Shown: positions 21,687-34,234, counted from the stretch's first letter. The stretch is DNA of 64,000 bases from Platycnemis pennipes (GCA_933228895.1 OW121846.1:5487915-5551914), one strand, 5' to 3'. Program-made: numbers and translations. Notes: generated by a model from the letters alone, not told the origin.

Positions 21687-24060
21687 CTGAAATGATAATA
21701 AACATGATTTTTCTATTACCAATCATAGACCATTATGAAAAAATACAAACCAAAACAATAATTACTAAACAAAGGCAGGGTAAAACAAGGTTAAAACATA
21801 CATTATAAAACAAAAGGAGCAGGTCCTGAAAATGATGACATATGAGTCAACACAGACCAGACCATTACCTCTTTCTTTAAACATGAGTCAATAAATTCCC
21901 AGAGAGGAATTACATGGAGCTTACATGGAGCTAATCTAAGGTAGGTGGCTTGAGGGTTACCATCTGTCTGACATTAGCAGAGTCAAGGCCAAGATTCATC
22001 TTTTTATACCCATTTCTGTCTCTGCCATACTTGTCTGTAGTTACGCTACGCAAGACCCAGCTGTCATCCTTGAAAGGGCATACAACCATCATGTCACAGC
22101 ATCAGATTCTTCTTATTCAAGGAGGGAAAAACAGCCACTGAAATGCACAACCTGTTGGGGTGACATCTGGCAGTCAGGAGTACAGTGAAACAAACTTTTG
22201 ACTGGCTGGCATGTTTGAACACTAGCTGAATTTCTGATGATGAAGATGAAAGACCAAGCCTCATGTTGACAAGTCTGAATCTGAAGAATACAATTAAGTA
22301 TCTATAAAGACCACCATAACTAGAAAAAAGTCATGAAGAACATGGGTATCAAATGTCAGCGTGGCACCTACCATAAAATTTTAATGGAGGGACTGCAATG
22401 TGAATGACAACTGTCACTGTCATTGCAATAATATAAGAGACAATAACTCTTTAAGTTATTATGATGATAATAGGTATGCAGACATAAATGCTCTCCCTGA
22501 AGACTAAATGAAACCCACATATGATCCAGCCAGGCTAACTGCTGGGAGACTTGGGTCACAACTCATCTCAACAGTGCTCTGCACTGTTTTCATTGTTTTC
22601 CAATGCAGTGGCATCACCACAGCATTGCAACATATCTTCACATGACTGCTCTTCATATGTGCTTCAAATACATTTCACTGAAGTTACTCATCTACAGAGC
22701 TTTTAAATCAGGAATAAAACCCAATAGCGATGAGGTTAATACTTCATCGGTAACTCCCAGATAAAAATTTCTTAGATTATCACATTACTCATATAACAGC
22801 TACCACTATTTGCCATTCACCTTTCCACCAGCTAGTAGGGTAGAATGGAAATGTAGACATAGATGTTAGGTGTCTATGATGGAGTTGTTTATTTACAAAA
22901 CCCATAGCTGGAAACTAAGAATTTGGACTCAGATGATTTTACTGGCCTCAATTCTGGCATCAAGGCTTCTGGAGTAGTTTATAGATACATTCCACCACCA
23001 CCAAACCAACAATCCAATACACTGTAGAGGCTGCAGGGGTACAGTAAGATGTGCAAAAGTGTACACCAGGAAAATCTTTTCACTAAGTCCTCAGTTATTT
23101 TGCATCAAGTTCTTGTAATTTCCATACTTCATGGCCGCAGATAGTTGGCAACAGAGCAATAAAGACTTCCATTAAAACATTCAAACAAGATGCAATTACA
23201 AGTGACGATGATTTAGTTATAAAGGAAGGAAATTAAATGCACGCTGCTGCATAATAGAAGGGATTTTATACTACAAACATTTCAAATGTTGGTCATCTGG
23301 TCCTTCCCCCCTCTTCTCTATGGACTCCAAGTAAATGCTTCTTCCAGTTTTCATTCGGATATGCAGCTTATCTTCAAGAAATCATTCTATGCTCACAATG
23401 TGTTTCATCTTGATTTTTAGTTCTCAATGCTTCGAAATTTAGGGATAATTTACAAACACACCAATTAACGTCAATGTTTACTGATGTGAAATTTTGAAGG
23501 AATGAGGACTAGGAATTGGGGGATAAATAAGTGAGATGCAAATAACAGGAATTCAAGGAAATGAGGTGCACAGGGTACACAAAAATTCATTTTTTTCAGC
23601 AGATTTGTGTAAACCACTTTTTTCCCTGGCGTTTCACGAAAAAAGATGTACAGAAAACATGATAACATAATTTAATACAGTGCATTGGTATTCTGTTATT
23701 TCACAGTAACATAACCTTCATAAAACACACGTTAACCTTTTACCGTACCATTTTTTGATTCATCTGCCATGCATTCTAAACACTCATCTCATTCAGTTTG
23801 CCATGCCCATTTTCTGACTGTGTTGAATACCGCATTCCAACAGAATTTTACACAACAAATGGGGATGCTAAATGAGATTGGTCCTAATATTTTAAGAAAT
23901 ATATTGATTACACTGAATTCATCTACAGATAAAATTATTAATTTTACACTTTAGCAATAGTGAAAAAAATAAGGGAGTTGGAAGCACTAATTCACCATGT
24001 GATAGTACCTCTAAACTTTCAAGGCAAATTTTACAAATAAGCCACAGGTTTACAGAGTAA
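21687..24060. other. intron, nothing recognised
   Basis: About 2.4 kb of AT-rich intron without a recognisable element border or protein. TTAACCTTTTACCGTACC at 23732 resembles a piggyBac-type end but lacks a partner. Confidence 0.4.
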
Positions 24061-24069
24061 TACAAATAT

Positions 24070-25100
24070 AAAAAATTTGCTATTTACCCAGCATGAACTA
24101 AATGATTTGGTTCGCAATGTGCATGTATCTAAAGATGCAGCTGAAGTTTTAGGATCACAACTTTATGAAAAGAATTTATTGCGTTCTAATACAATATTCT
24201 CCTGGCAAAGACAAAAAGAAGGTAAATGTTTCAGGTTTTTGCTGAGAAAGGTGGTTTGGTATATATCGTTGAGATATTCTGGCAGTCAAGAAAACATCAA
24301 GATTAATTAAATTCAGAACAGTGGAGATTGTTCATAGATGACAGCAAATCCAGTTTAAACGTTGTTTTACCAAACAAAAATAGCATCCATCCATCCATTC
24401 CAGTAACACATTCTGCAACTTTGAAAGACACCTATGAAAACCTTAAATGTCAGCTGGAAAGTGTTTAGTACAAACTTCATGAATGATTTGTGCTCGGTGA
24501 TTGGTATATTATTTGGCCAACAAGCAGTCAACACCAAATTTCCTTGGTTATTGTGTGAATGGGACAGCAGAGCAAGGGCAGAATATTGGGTTCTGAAGCA
24601 GAGGTCAGTTAGAAGTATATTCACACATGGCCAAAAAAACATTGCTCCATCATCCCTTGAAAATGCGTCGATCTCTCAAAAAAAGTCGCCACCTTTACAA
24701 ATCAAACTTGGCTGAATAAAGCAGTCCATGACAGCCCTAAGTAGGGACAGTAAATGCTTTCAGTATCTTGGTGTTTATTTCCCATCAATTACACTTGAAA
24801 TAATAAAAGCTGGCATTTTTATAGGCCCACAAATACGAAAATAAATGGCTGACAACATATTCAAGAAAACCGTGAGAGATTGTCAATAGAGAGCATGGAT
24901 TGGCATGGACTGTACTTAGAAATATGGCACAAAAATGTTTAGAGAAGACAAAGGCAGAAAATTAAACCATTTTAGTTGAGAGGATGTTCAACATCTATAA
25001 ACCCCTTGACTGAAACATGACAGCAAGCTTTTTTCTTTGTGCTCATCTAAATTACTTTCCTTACCAACTCGATGATTTTAAGAAAGAATGTGCTGAGCTC
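24070..25100 (+). pseudogene. orphan repetitive-family protein, broken copy 2
   Basis: A second, more decayed copy of the family at 18346. Aligned parts are HELNDLVRNVHVSKDAAEVL and GSQLYEKNLL (24089-24190), WRLFIDDSKSSLNVVL (about 24321-24370), the AHGTDMKESYENM region as THSATLKDTYENLKCQL, and FLLLCEWDS-like words near 24530. Stops and frameshifts occur throughout, and the N-terminal Cys cluster is absent. Both copies are on the plus strand, opposite to the host gene. Confidence 0.6.
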
Positions 25101-25121
25101 CTCCATCAGGGTATTAAAATA

Positions 25122-26815
25122 CAGTGAAAGCTCGGTATAAGGAGTGCTCTCAATGGCTGGGAATTCACTCACTATAGCAAGCACTTGTTATATCCGAAGG
25201 TGGTGTATTAAGCCTCTCAAATCCCACAGTTGTTCTTATTTTCCATTTTTCTTTTGTAACATGCTATTAGAAACAGGTAGAAGGGCCGCTTTCAAGCACA
25301 ATTGCATATTTATCATTTATTTTGCAAATTAAATCTTCCAAATCAATAATTTACGCTTTTTTTATTCGTATTTACGTATTCGAGGGTTAACCAGTACGTC
25401 CACTGCTTAGGAAAGTTGCCATCATGATTCACAGAAATACAGCATTTTTCAGCGGTCGAAAATATTTCTTGCATAATTACCTCTTCCTACCCATTCCTAA
25501 AATTCACATTCAATTATCTCTCGAAAATTAGCTATAGCGAGTATTTATTTACACAAGCATGCCTCTGTCGGTTGCGATGTACATCGTGTGTCGTACTAGT
25601 ACTGCCATCTGGAGGATCTATAGTGAACGGAGGTAACTACCATCAAATACTATTGCCAAGAATTATCGATGCATTCACTCAAAATTGTATGTATCCGTGA
25701 AGACAGGAATCATAAAATAAAAACTTGGTGAACGGGATAAATTTTAATTTTTAGCATAACATCGGCCCTGGCAATACTTACGAAAACATTGAAAAATATG
25801 CACAAATTTGCAAATGTCCCAGAAAACATAAACACCATTACAGGAAATTAACAGGAACATTATTAACAGGAAAAATAATTAAAACCAGGAAGAATCGTAA
25901 AATTTTAAGGATATAATAATTCTTTGGCAACAGAAAACTTAGACGACTTCGTCACGATGATAAAAAGCATAACAAAACAAGCGTTGCACCTTTAGTATCA
26001 AATATACATACGCTTCACATTAACAGCAAAGTACTTTCAATTTCTATTCCTGGCTGATAAATCATTCAAGGATCGTCTACTGACAGTTGCCGAAAGCACA
26101 GACCCTTCTACTTCACTAAATTTGCTAAATTCCTCGGCGGAAGCATCACTGGCCCGGTAAATGGCACTAATTTTCTAAGAGCCTGCTGTGCCTTAGCTCT
26201 AGTCGACATAGGCACTGTTTCTTCTTCCAAAAGAGAACTAATTTTGTCATCACCTTCGTTTCTCACTGAGTTAATCAACTCCTCATCCATCAACTACTCC
26301 TGCACTGGCAGACAATGACAGGTGGGCTGAACTAAACCCCTTACCCACACCACCGCTCTCCGCTGTTGTGTGATTGGCTAGGTGCTTTTTCGTTTGCCCA
26401 CCTTCTGCCCATTCTGCTCCTATGCCTCCTGTGTGAACTTGGCTGAACAAAAGAACAACTAAAGAGTGCAAGCGCACATGCAAGGTACACCAGGGCTGGC
26501 CGTAAATCATCAGTGTGTTGACTTGATTGGACTTTAAATAATGTAGGGATGGAACAAATAGTGTATCATAAGTTGTAGTTGATTGATAATGCCACTAAAG
26601 ATAAATACCATGCATTCATTTGTACTTAGCAGTGCATCATCCTCAAGAAATATCGCTCGTAATACCGAGCGTATACCGTGGCAGGAGCTTCTTGGCCTCG
26701 CTATATCCGTTTTCTTGAACATGTTAATCATGAACCTTTCGATGGTACATTGCAAATCACTCGTTATAGCAAGATTCTCACTATATGCCATACTCATTAT
26801 AACGGGCTTCTACTG
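25122..26815 (-). mobile_element. pogo-like element (copy A), 1.69 kb
   Basis: Flanked by TA (25120-25121, 26816-26817). The left end is CAGTGAAAGCTCGGTATAAG and the right end is the complement of CAGTAGAAGCCCGTTATAAT. Short CAG-starting termini with a TA duplication fit the pogo/Tc1-mariner group. It is the most diverged but most complete of four related copies here. A minus-strand frame at 26108-26293 (ELINSVRNEGDDKISSLLEE, STRAKAQQALRKLVPF) could be a transposase remnant, but no DDE motif is visible. Confidence 0.75.
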
Positions 26816-26817
26816 TA

Positions 26818-27219
26818 CTTGAAAAGAGATACTAAGGGAAGTGGGTGGTATCCCTGTTAACAAGTATTGCTGAATATTGAAAAGAGACCATATGGACAAA
26901 TATCGAAGACAATCCAAGAAGAGGAGGTTTCAAGGGGAGCCCATGGGTAAATGTTGGATTGTTTACTTTTATATATGTTTTTTTATTAAGGATGGGAAAT
27001 TCAAATCTTCAAATCCCTCAAATAATGCCTTTTTCCTCAAATACTCGAACCCTCGAATCCATTGAGTTTCACCTCCAATCCGAGTCCTTTAAAATTCGAG
27101 TCACTTACATCCTCAGCCAAATTCTTGCATTCCTTTCAATTCAACTTTACCATCACTACTCGTGATCAAAAATCGAAAGCATGGATTTAAGGGCCCTGAT
27201 TGTCTGATGGTGCTCTGGG
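26818..27219. other. intron with CCCTCGAATCC-type repeats
   Basis: From 26995 to 27110 words like TCAAATCCCTC, ACTCGAACCCTCGAATCC and AATTCGAGTC recur, as in subterminal zones of DNA transposons. No inverted partner was found and no gene is supported. Confidence 0.3.
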
Positions 27220-27489
27220 TCATGCAGGCTGAAAGAGGACCGGAGATTAATCATCCTCGGGAGCATAAAGGAATCTGCCGTAGCAGAACACGCATTCTCT
27301 GGAGGTCCAGGGGGAGTACATACTATTTTACCGGAAAAGACATGCGTAATAGCGAAAGAAACTCGCTACTACCCAAGATGGATATGGGAGGAGGTCGAAA
27401 TAGAAAAACGACCATGGAACGTAAACCGTGACGGTGGCATTAAACTCGTCTCTGCACCAAATAGATTCTTTCGTCCACCACCCGAGTAA
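27220..27489 (+). pseudogene. Penelope-like element, GIY-YIG endonuclease C-terminus
   Basis: An open plus-strand frame ending TAA at 27489 reads SIKESAVAEHAFSGGPGG, HTILPEKTCVIAKETRYY and EEVEIEKRPWNVNRDGGIKL. The SAVAEH word, the Y-x2-R/W-x-EE-x-EI-x-K block and N-x-NRDGG are characteristic of the GIY-YIG endonuclease end of Penelope-like retroelements. The reverse transcriptase is missing, so this is a 5'-truncated copy. About 160 bp downstream is a CTGATGA...GAAAC arrangement in its 3' region. Confidence 0.8.
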
Positions 27490-27645
27490 AAATCCTCCAA
27501 AACACCTGGAGCTCAATCTGACTCATCGTCTTCTGATGTGAGCGGGGAAATCTTCTACAGGAAACAATACCAAATAAGCCTAAGAATGGTAATTAAGGGG
27601 TCCTCTTCAGCCAATAAATAGCCGATACTTCTTTGTTATTTTAAT

Positions 27646-27690
27646 CCTGATGATGCAGCCCATAATGGATTCGAAACTTTGGATAACCAA
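27646..27690 (+). ncRNA. possible degenerate hammerhead core
   Basis: CCTGATGATGCAGCC ... GGATTCGAAACTTTGGAT has the spacing of the CUGAUGA and GAAA parts of a hammerhead ribozyme, and such ribozymes are known in Penelope-like elements. The stem between the two boxes pairs poorly and I could not confirm stems I and III, so this is only a candidate. Confidence 0.25.
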
Positions 27691-27877
27691 TCTCCACACG
27701 CAGTGGCTCCCGAAAGAGACAACTGGAAATATATACAGCACATTGCATGTGCACAACCTTGTGCTCATGGTGTCTGTTATTTAATATTTATTTACGGGCT
27801 GAAAACCCTTTTACATAAGTAAGATTGAAATATATTGCACAGTTATGACATTCAAACATAAGAAATACATCATTAAC

Positions 27878-27896
27878 ATAATAATAATAATAATAA
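27878..27896. repeat. (ATA/TAA)n microsatellite, left of LINE
   Basis: Six ATA repeats end exactly where the R4/Dong-like element starts. A matching run lies at its 3' end, so it is probably the target site. Confidence 0.85.
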
Positions 27897-30800
27897 GGGG
27901 TCAAAAACGGACCACCAGCCTCCTCGTGGCGTCCCCGGTAACGGCTTCGGCCGGCTAATGGTGGCCCTCTGCTTGTGGGGTTAACCTCCCCACTCGCGGA
28001 AATATTGGGTTCCTAAGAAATCCAGTGACGCCACCCACAACCGGCCCTTCTCGGATGAGGGCCCTAGCAAAGTTGGGTGTGGCAAACCTATGCCATCAAA
28101 AAAGGGAGCTCGCATGGAGTGGACGGAGACCCTGAGGGGAGACCTTCTCGCTTGCCATGCTGCCAGTGAGCCAAGTCGCAGGGGATACATGGCAAGGATG
28201 CACTCTTTGTGGTGTGAGATGCATCCTGAACATAACCATTTGTCGCAGCAGAATCTGCGCGACTACACCAATCACCTGCGCAAGAAAACGACACCCCAAC
28301 CGCAAGATCAGAGTAGCACACCACCGGCCAAGGCTCTATCTCCTACCAAGGCAGATGTACCTCCTACTGCCGGTGCTCCCGCCGAACTTTCGGCGAAGGG
28401 AGACGAGCTGAAGGCCGATTCTGATCTGCTTCAGCGGTTGGAAAACACGATAAGCTACGATGAGACGACTACCAGGCAGAGAAATATTCATCATAAAATT
28501 TCTCTGCGGGACAAACAGCTGTCCCAGTTGAATGGCATCGTACATATGATCCTGACCGAAACGAGTAGCCTCTGGGAAATAGACTGCGTGGTATATGCTG
28601 CCGCCACACTGTTGGCATCTCCCCGAGTGCCTGCCACTTGGGAGACTAAAGCAGCAAACAGGCTTAAACAGCTTAATGCCAAAATCACGCTGGCAAGACA
28701 ACAGGTGTCGAGATTTCAGTGTGTGATGGATTACCTTTCCTCCGGTCGGGCCTTTACGCCGAAGGTCAAGCACATTGCGCGTGCAATCCGGAGAGACCAC
28801 CACACACTGAACAAAAGAGTACTGCTTATCCTTAAGCAGCACGAGGTGGATAGAGTGCGGGCACTTACAACGGCGAGGAAGAAGTTGGTCAAAAGGACCA
28901 AGGCCAGGAAAGAGAACTCCACCTTCTCCTTTCAGCCGTCCCGCCTCTTCCGACCCCCTCCACCTGTTGTCCAAACACCACCATCTGTCCCGGAGGTGGA
29001 ACGTTTCTGGAAGGACATCTACGAGACTAGGAAGCCATTCAACGAAGGTACTCCAGCTATTGCCCACTTTAAAGAGTTTTGTGACCGCCACCTAGACGAT
29101 ATGGATCGTCCCATCTCAGTCACGGAAAGTGATGTGAAGAAGGCCTTCTCTGGCAAGAAGAACTTCACTGCTCCAGGAATGGACGCAGTGAATAACTTCT
29201 GGTGGAAAAAGTTCTCTTCCACGCACAATCACCTGGCCAGAATCTTCACATCCTTCCTGTCAGGAACAGAGCCAATTCCATCCTGGCTGACTGAGGGGCG
29301 AACGGTCCTAATACCGAAAAAGGGAGACATGTCCGATCCAAAGAATTACCGCCCTATAACCTGTCTCAACACTGTATACAAGGCGTTCACTTCCATCTTG
29401 AACTACCTTATCCTCCGCCACGTCCAACCGGTATGGGAGGAAGTGTACGAGCAGAGGGGCTCCAAGAAAGGCATCGCGGGATGCAAGGACAACCTGCTCA
29501 TTGATAGGTGTGTGAGCCAGGACGCTTGTCAATACAAGCGTAACCTGTCAATGGGCTGGGTGGACTACAAGAAGGCTTTTGATACCACCTCTCATGAGCT
29601 GATTATAGCCATGCTGAGGTACATGAAAGTCCACCCAGAGGTTGTGTCCTGCATCGAACGCCTGTTACCAGTATGGTAGACGCGGTTCGCCATACCATCT
29701 GGCAAGAAGACCGTCTACACGGATTTGGTAACATACCACCGTGGCGTTTTTCAAGGCGATAGCCTCAGTCCCCTCCTGTTCTGTTTATCTCTCCTCCCAC
29801 TGTCCGTTCAGTTGAGACGAGGTAGGGGATATATGTGCGGTGTCCCGTCAAAAAGGGAGCATAAGGTCACCCATCTTTTCTATATGGATGACCTGAAGCT
29901 TTATGCTTCAAGCGCGAAAGACCTGTGCCTGGCGTTGGACACCATACGCAGATACAGTGAGGATATAGGGATGGAATTCGGATTGGACAAGTGCGCGACC
30001 ATCCATCTGGCAAAAGGAAAGATTTCGGAAGACCAGGAAGACGTGCAGCTCGTTGACGGAAACGCTATTCGTCTTCTTGATGAAGACGAAGCGTATGAAT
30101 ATCTTGGCGTCCCCCAGCGCCGGTTGCAGGAAGTGAGAGCAGTGAAGGAAAGGCTTGCAGCGAAATACAGGCAGACTCTCAGGCGAATCTGGAGCTCTGA
30201 CCTGTCCGGCAAGAACAAAGTTCTTGCGACCAACACCTTCGCGGTTCCAACACTGCTCTACACCTTCGGTTGCATCAAATGGAATGTCAACGAGCTGCAA
30301 AACCTCGACAGGGGAACGAGGAAATTGATGACCATATACCGCAGTCTTCATCCGAAGTCTTCCGTCGCCAGATTGTATCTCCCGAGAAGGCTAGGTGGTA
30401 GAGGGCTGATAAGCCTGGAGTGCCTTCATGACAGAGTAGTCCTGAATACGGCTTGCCGCGTGTTCCACAGCACGGACCCCCTTATGCTGCTCGTGAAGAA
30501 ACACGAGAGTGTCGGCAAAGGGGCGTTCCTATTCCAGGCGGCGAAAAGGGCAGCAGATGGCCTCGGTTTGGACTTGGACCTTACTTCCAGCGGAGAAGCG
30601 TGCGAAAAATCAATCTTGTCGCTGGAGGCGGACGTGTTAAAGCTCGAAATAAAGAATGCGGAGCAAAAGATCCTGCTCCGCAAGCATACCGAGAAGCCCA
30701 TGCATGGAAGTTTCTATCGAAACTTGGAAACGCATGGGCTATCGAAGGAGCTCACGTTCGCCTTCCTGCGCTCCGCAGGTCTGAAGTCCGAGACCGAGGG

Positions 30801-31608
30801 ATTCGTGCTTGCGTGCCAGGATGGTGTCATCAACACCCTCGTGTACCGTCGCCTCATCTTTGGGGCAAACGTGACGGACACGAGATGCAGAGCGTGCCGA
30901 AGGCAGCTGGAGACATTAGGTCATCTACTCTCCGGCTGCAGCTTCTATGCGAAGAATGCATATATAAACTGGCACAACTCAGCTCTGCGGGTGTTGTATT
31001 ACCATCTAAGACACGATTATGGCATAGACGCGAATCCGGTGCTGCCTTATGTCCCTGGAGACATCGAGTCCGTCATGGAGAACGATAAGTGTAAGATCTG
31101 GTGGAATTATTCCTTCTCCACCTCCAGGCAATTGGAGGCGACGAAGACTGATATCGTCCTCCTCGACAATCTCTCTCATGCCATGTTCGTGATTGAGTTT
31201 TCGGCACCGGCCGAAATGAACATGGCAGCGAAGGAGATTGAAAAAAGGACTAAATATCAAGATCTGCTGTGCGAACTCCGGCAAATGTATGCGGGCTACT
31301 CTGTGAAACTGGTAGTCCTCATCGTGGGCGTGCTTGGTGGTGTCAAGAGCTCACTGGTCGAAAATCTCAAGTGCATCCCAGCGTGCAGGGCGCGAGCGGA
31401 TGCACTTGCAAGTGCAATGCAGAAGGCTGTCCTTCTCGGGTCTCTCCGCCTGCTTCGTGCGCATGACCCTAATGCCGGGTAGCCACCTATCCACCGGTGG
31501 CGGACGTGGCTACCCCTAGGCACGACCCCTCTCGAGTCCCCGGCAATTATGACGGCAACGAAACCTGATGCTAGCCGGAGACTCGGAGGTGGATGTTACA
31601 AAAGTAAC
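27897..31608 (+). mobile_element. R4/Dong-like LINE, near full length
   Basis: From GGGGTCAAAAACGGACCACC to TTACAAAAGTAACA, inserted in a TAA microsatellite on both sides. It contains a 193-bp 5' UTR, one long reading frame and a short 3' UTR. The body is clearly more GC-rich than the surrounding intron. R4/Dong-clade LINEs carry a restriction-like endonuclease, and Bombyx Dong is known to insert in TAA repeats, which matches both the protein and the flanks. A second copy starts directly after the downstream TAA run. Confidence 0.88.
28090..31482 (+). pseudogene. R4-type polyprotein: RT and restriction-like endonuclease, one stop
   Basis: One frame of about 1,130 codons, broken only by a TAG at 29677. 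N-terminal WTETLRGDLLACHAASEPS and YMARMHSLWCEMHPEH resemble the DNA-binding-like start of this LINE group. RT blocks in order: RTVLIPKKGDMSDPKNYRPI, GWVDYKKAFD (motif A), then after the stop GVFQGDSLSPLLF (motif B), LFYMDDLKLYA (motif C, catalytic DD) and YEYLGV. The C-terminus has a CCHC knuckle CRACRRQLETLGHLLSGC, then KTDIVLLD...MFVIEFSAPA, the restriction-like endonuclease core. All motifs are intact; the single stop falls between motifs A and B after LLPVW. Ends at TAG 31480. Confidence 0.88.
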
Positions 31609-31629
31609 AAATAATAATAATAATAATAA
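31609..31629. repeat. (TAA)n microsatellite between LINE copies
   Basis: Seven TAA-type repeats join the 3' end of the first R4/Dong-like copy to the 5' end of the second. Confidence 0.85.
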
Positions 31630-32600
31630 GAGGTCAAAAATGGACCACCCCTCATGGCAACCCTGGAAACGGCTTCGGCTGGCTAATGGTGACCTTCTGC
31701 TTGTGGGGCTAATCTCCCCACTCGCAGAAATCCTGGGTTCCGAAGAATTCCAGTAATGCTACCCAAAACCAGCCCTTCTCGAATGAGGGTCCAAGTAAAG
31801 TTGGGAGTGGCAAATCTAAATCTAACAAGGGAGCTTGCATGGAGTGAACGGAGACCCTGAGGGGAGACCTTCTAGCTTGCCATACTGCCAGTGAGCCAAG
31901 TCGCAGGGGATACATGGCGAGGATGCACTCTTTGTGGTGTGATATGCATCCTGAATATAACCATCTGTCGCAGCAGAATCTGCGTGACTACGCCAATCAA
32001 CTGGGCAAGAAAATGACACCCGACCACAAGGTCAGAGTGATACACCACCAGCCAAGGCTCCATCTCCTGCTAAGGCAGATGAAACTCCAACTGACGTGGC
32101 CACCGCCGATTATTTTGGTGAAGAGAGACAAGCTGAAGGCTGACTCTGATCTATTTAGGTGGTTGAAAAGCATGACAAACTATGATGAGGTGACGGCAAG
32201 GTAGAGAAATATCCATCATAAAATTTCTCTGCAGGACCAACAGCTGTCCCAGTTGAATGGTATCGCAGAATCGGTCTTGATGGAAACGTCCAACCTCTGG
32301 GAAATAGACTGTGTGGTATATGCTGCTGCCACATTGTTGGCCTCTCCCCCACTGTCTACCACTTGGGAGACGAAGGCAGAATACAGGCTGAAACGGCTTA
32401 ATGCCAAAATCATGCTGGCCAGACAACAGGTGTCGAGATATCAGCGTGTGTTGGACTACCTTTCCTCCGGTCGGGCCTTTACGCCGAAGTTCAAGCACAT
32501 TGCGTGTGCAATCCTGAGAGACCACCACAGATTACACAAAAGAGTGCTACTTATCCTTAAGTAGCACGAGGTGGATAGAGTGTGGGCACTTACAATGGCA
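31630..32600 (+). mobile_element. R4/Dong-like LINE copy 2, 3'-truncated
   Basis: Begins GAGGTCAAAAATGGACCACC like the start of copy 1 and follows it for about 970 bp, up to the equivalent of position 28875, then stops at ACAATGGCA. The reading frame is interrupted by stops and frameshifts (one frame 31914-32204, another 32253-32564). LINEs normally lose their 5' ends; this copy keeps the 5' end and lacks the 3' end, pointing to a later deletion. Confidence 0.85.
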
Positions 32601-32756
32601 AAATTCAAAGAAACTTAAAAAGGGGTGAAAGAAAAAGCATACGTTGTGGTAAGGTGACAGCAACAGTTTGGCATGATAATCACAATAGTTGTGATCAACA
32701 AGTGAATTCTGTTAAGTTTACAGAACAGGAAGGTAAGAAGATTTTGTTTCACATTA

Positions 32757-34234
32757 CAGCAGAGGCCAGTTATAGTGAGTACGGCATATAACGAGAATCT
32801 CGCAATATTGAGTGATTGGTAATGTAGCATAAAAAGGCCCATGATTAACATGTAAAAGAAAACGGATATAACGAGGCCAAGAAGATCTTGCCACGGTATA
32901 CGCTCGGTATTACAAGCGATAATTCTTGAGGGTGATGCACTGCAAAGTACGAATTAACGCATGGTATCTATCTTTAGTGCATTATTAGTCAAGTACAACT
33001 TAGAATACAAGATTTGTGCCATCTTTACATTATTTAAAGTCCAATCAAGTCCAGGCACTCACGATTTACGGCCCGCCCTGCTGTACCTTGTGAACGCTCA
33101 CACTTTTCAGTTGTTCTTTTGTTAAGCCAAGTTCACATAGGGGTGGAAGATGAACAAGTGGAAAAGCATCTGGCCCATCACATGGCAGCGGATAGCGGTG
33201 GTGTGGCTAAGGGGCGGAGTTCAACCCCCTGTCTTCGCCCTCCCGCTTCCACCTGCTAGTTCCCACCCCTCTGTCCGCCTTCTCGTTCCTGCCCCAAGCT
33301 GAAGCAGACGATACTTGAATCATTTTTCAGCCAGGAATAGAAATGGAAAGTACTGTGCTGCCAAGCATGTGTGTATATATGAAACTAAAGGTACAATGCT
33401 TTTCTTGTTATGCTATTTATTCTCACGATGAAGTCGTCAAAGTTTTGCGTGGACAAGAATTATTTATTTCCTTATAATTTTATGATACATATATCCTGGT
33501 TTCGTTTAATTTTTCCTATTAGCAGAAATAATGGGAATACTTATGTTTTCTGGTGCATTTATTGATTTGTGTATATTTTTCAATGTTTTCGTAAATATTG
33601 CCAGGGCCGATGTTATACGAGAAATTAAATTTTTCCCATTTAACAAATTTTTATCTTATTTTGCGATTCCTGACTTCACAAATACATACAATTTTGGGTG
33701 AATGCATCGGTAGTTCTCGGCAATAGTATTTCACGGGAGTTACCTCTGTTCGCTTTAGATCCTCCAGATGGCAGCACTAGTACGACACACGATGTTCAGT
33801 GGAACCGACGGAGGCATTTGCTTGTGTAAATAAATACTCATTGCAACTAATTTTCGAGAAATTACTGAATGTGAATATTATAAATGGCTAGGAATAGGTA
33901 ATTACGTAAGAAATATTTTTGACCTACAAAAAATGATGTATTTCGGCGAATCATTACAACATTCCTAACCAATGGAATCACTTTAAGACTTCAGCGAAGC
34001 GTACATTATCATTTTGGAAGATTTGAATTGCAAAATGATCCATGAATATGCAACTGGGCACAAAAACAGCTCTTCTACATGTTTCTGATAGCATGGTAAC
34101 GAAAGAGAAACGGAAAGTAAGAAAAACTGTGGGAAATGAGAGGCTCAATCCACCACCCTCGGATATAACAAGTGCTCGCTATAGTGAGTGATTTCCCAGC
34201 CATTGTGAGCACTCATTATACTGAGCTTCCACTG
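32757..34234 (+). mobile_element. pogo-like element (copy B), 1.48 kb
   Basis: TA on both sides (32755-32756, 34235-34236). Left end CAGCAGAGGCCAGTTATAGT, right end the complement of CAGTGGAAGCTCAGTATAAT. Positions 32783-33486 appear identical, without indels, to 47970-48673 in copy C. No intact transposase is visible; non-autonomous. Confidence 0.8.

Noticed and set aside
28336..29091. 251-codon minus-strand frame
   Set aside because: Antisense shadow of the R4-type LINE frame, which has all expected motifs.
30453..31088. 211-codon plus-strand frame
   Set aside because: Overlapping alternative frame of the LINE; no domain.
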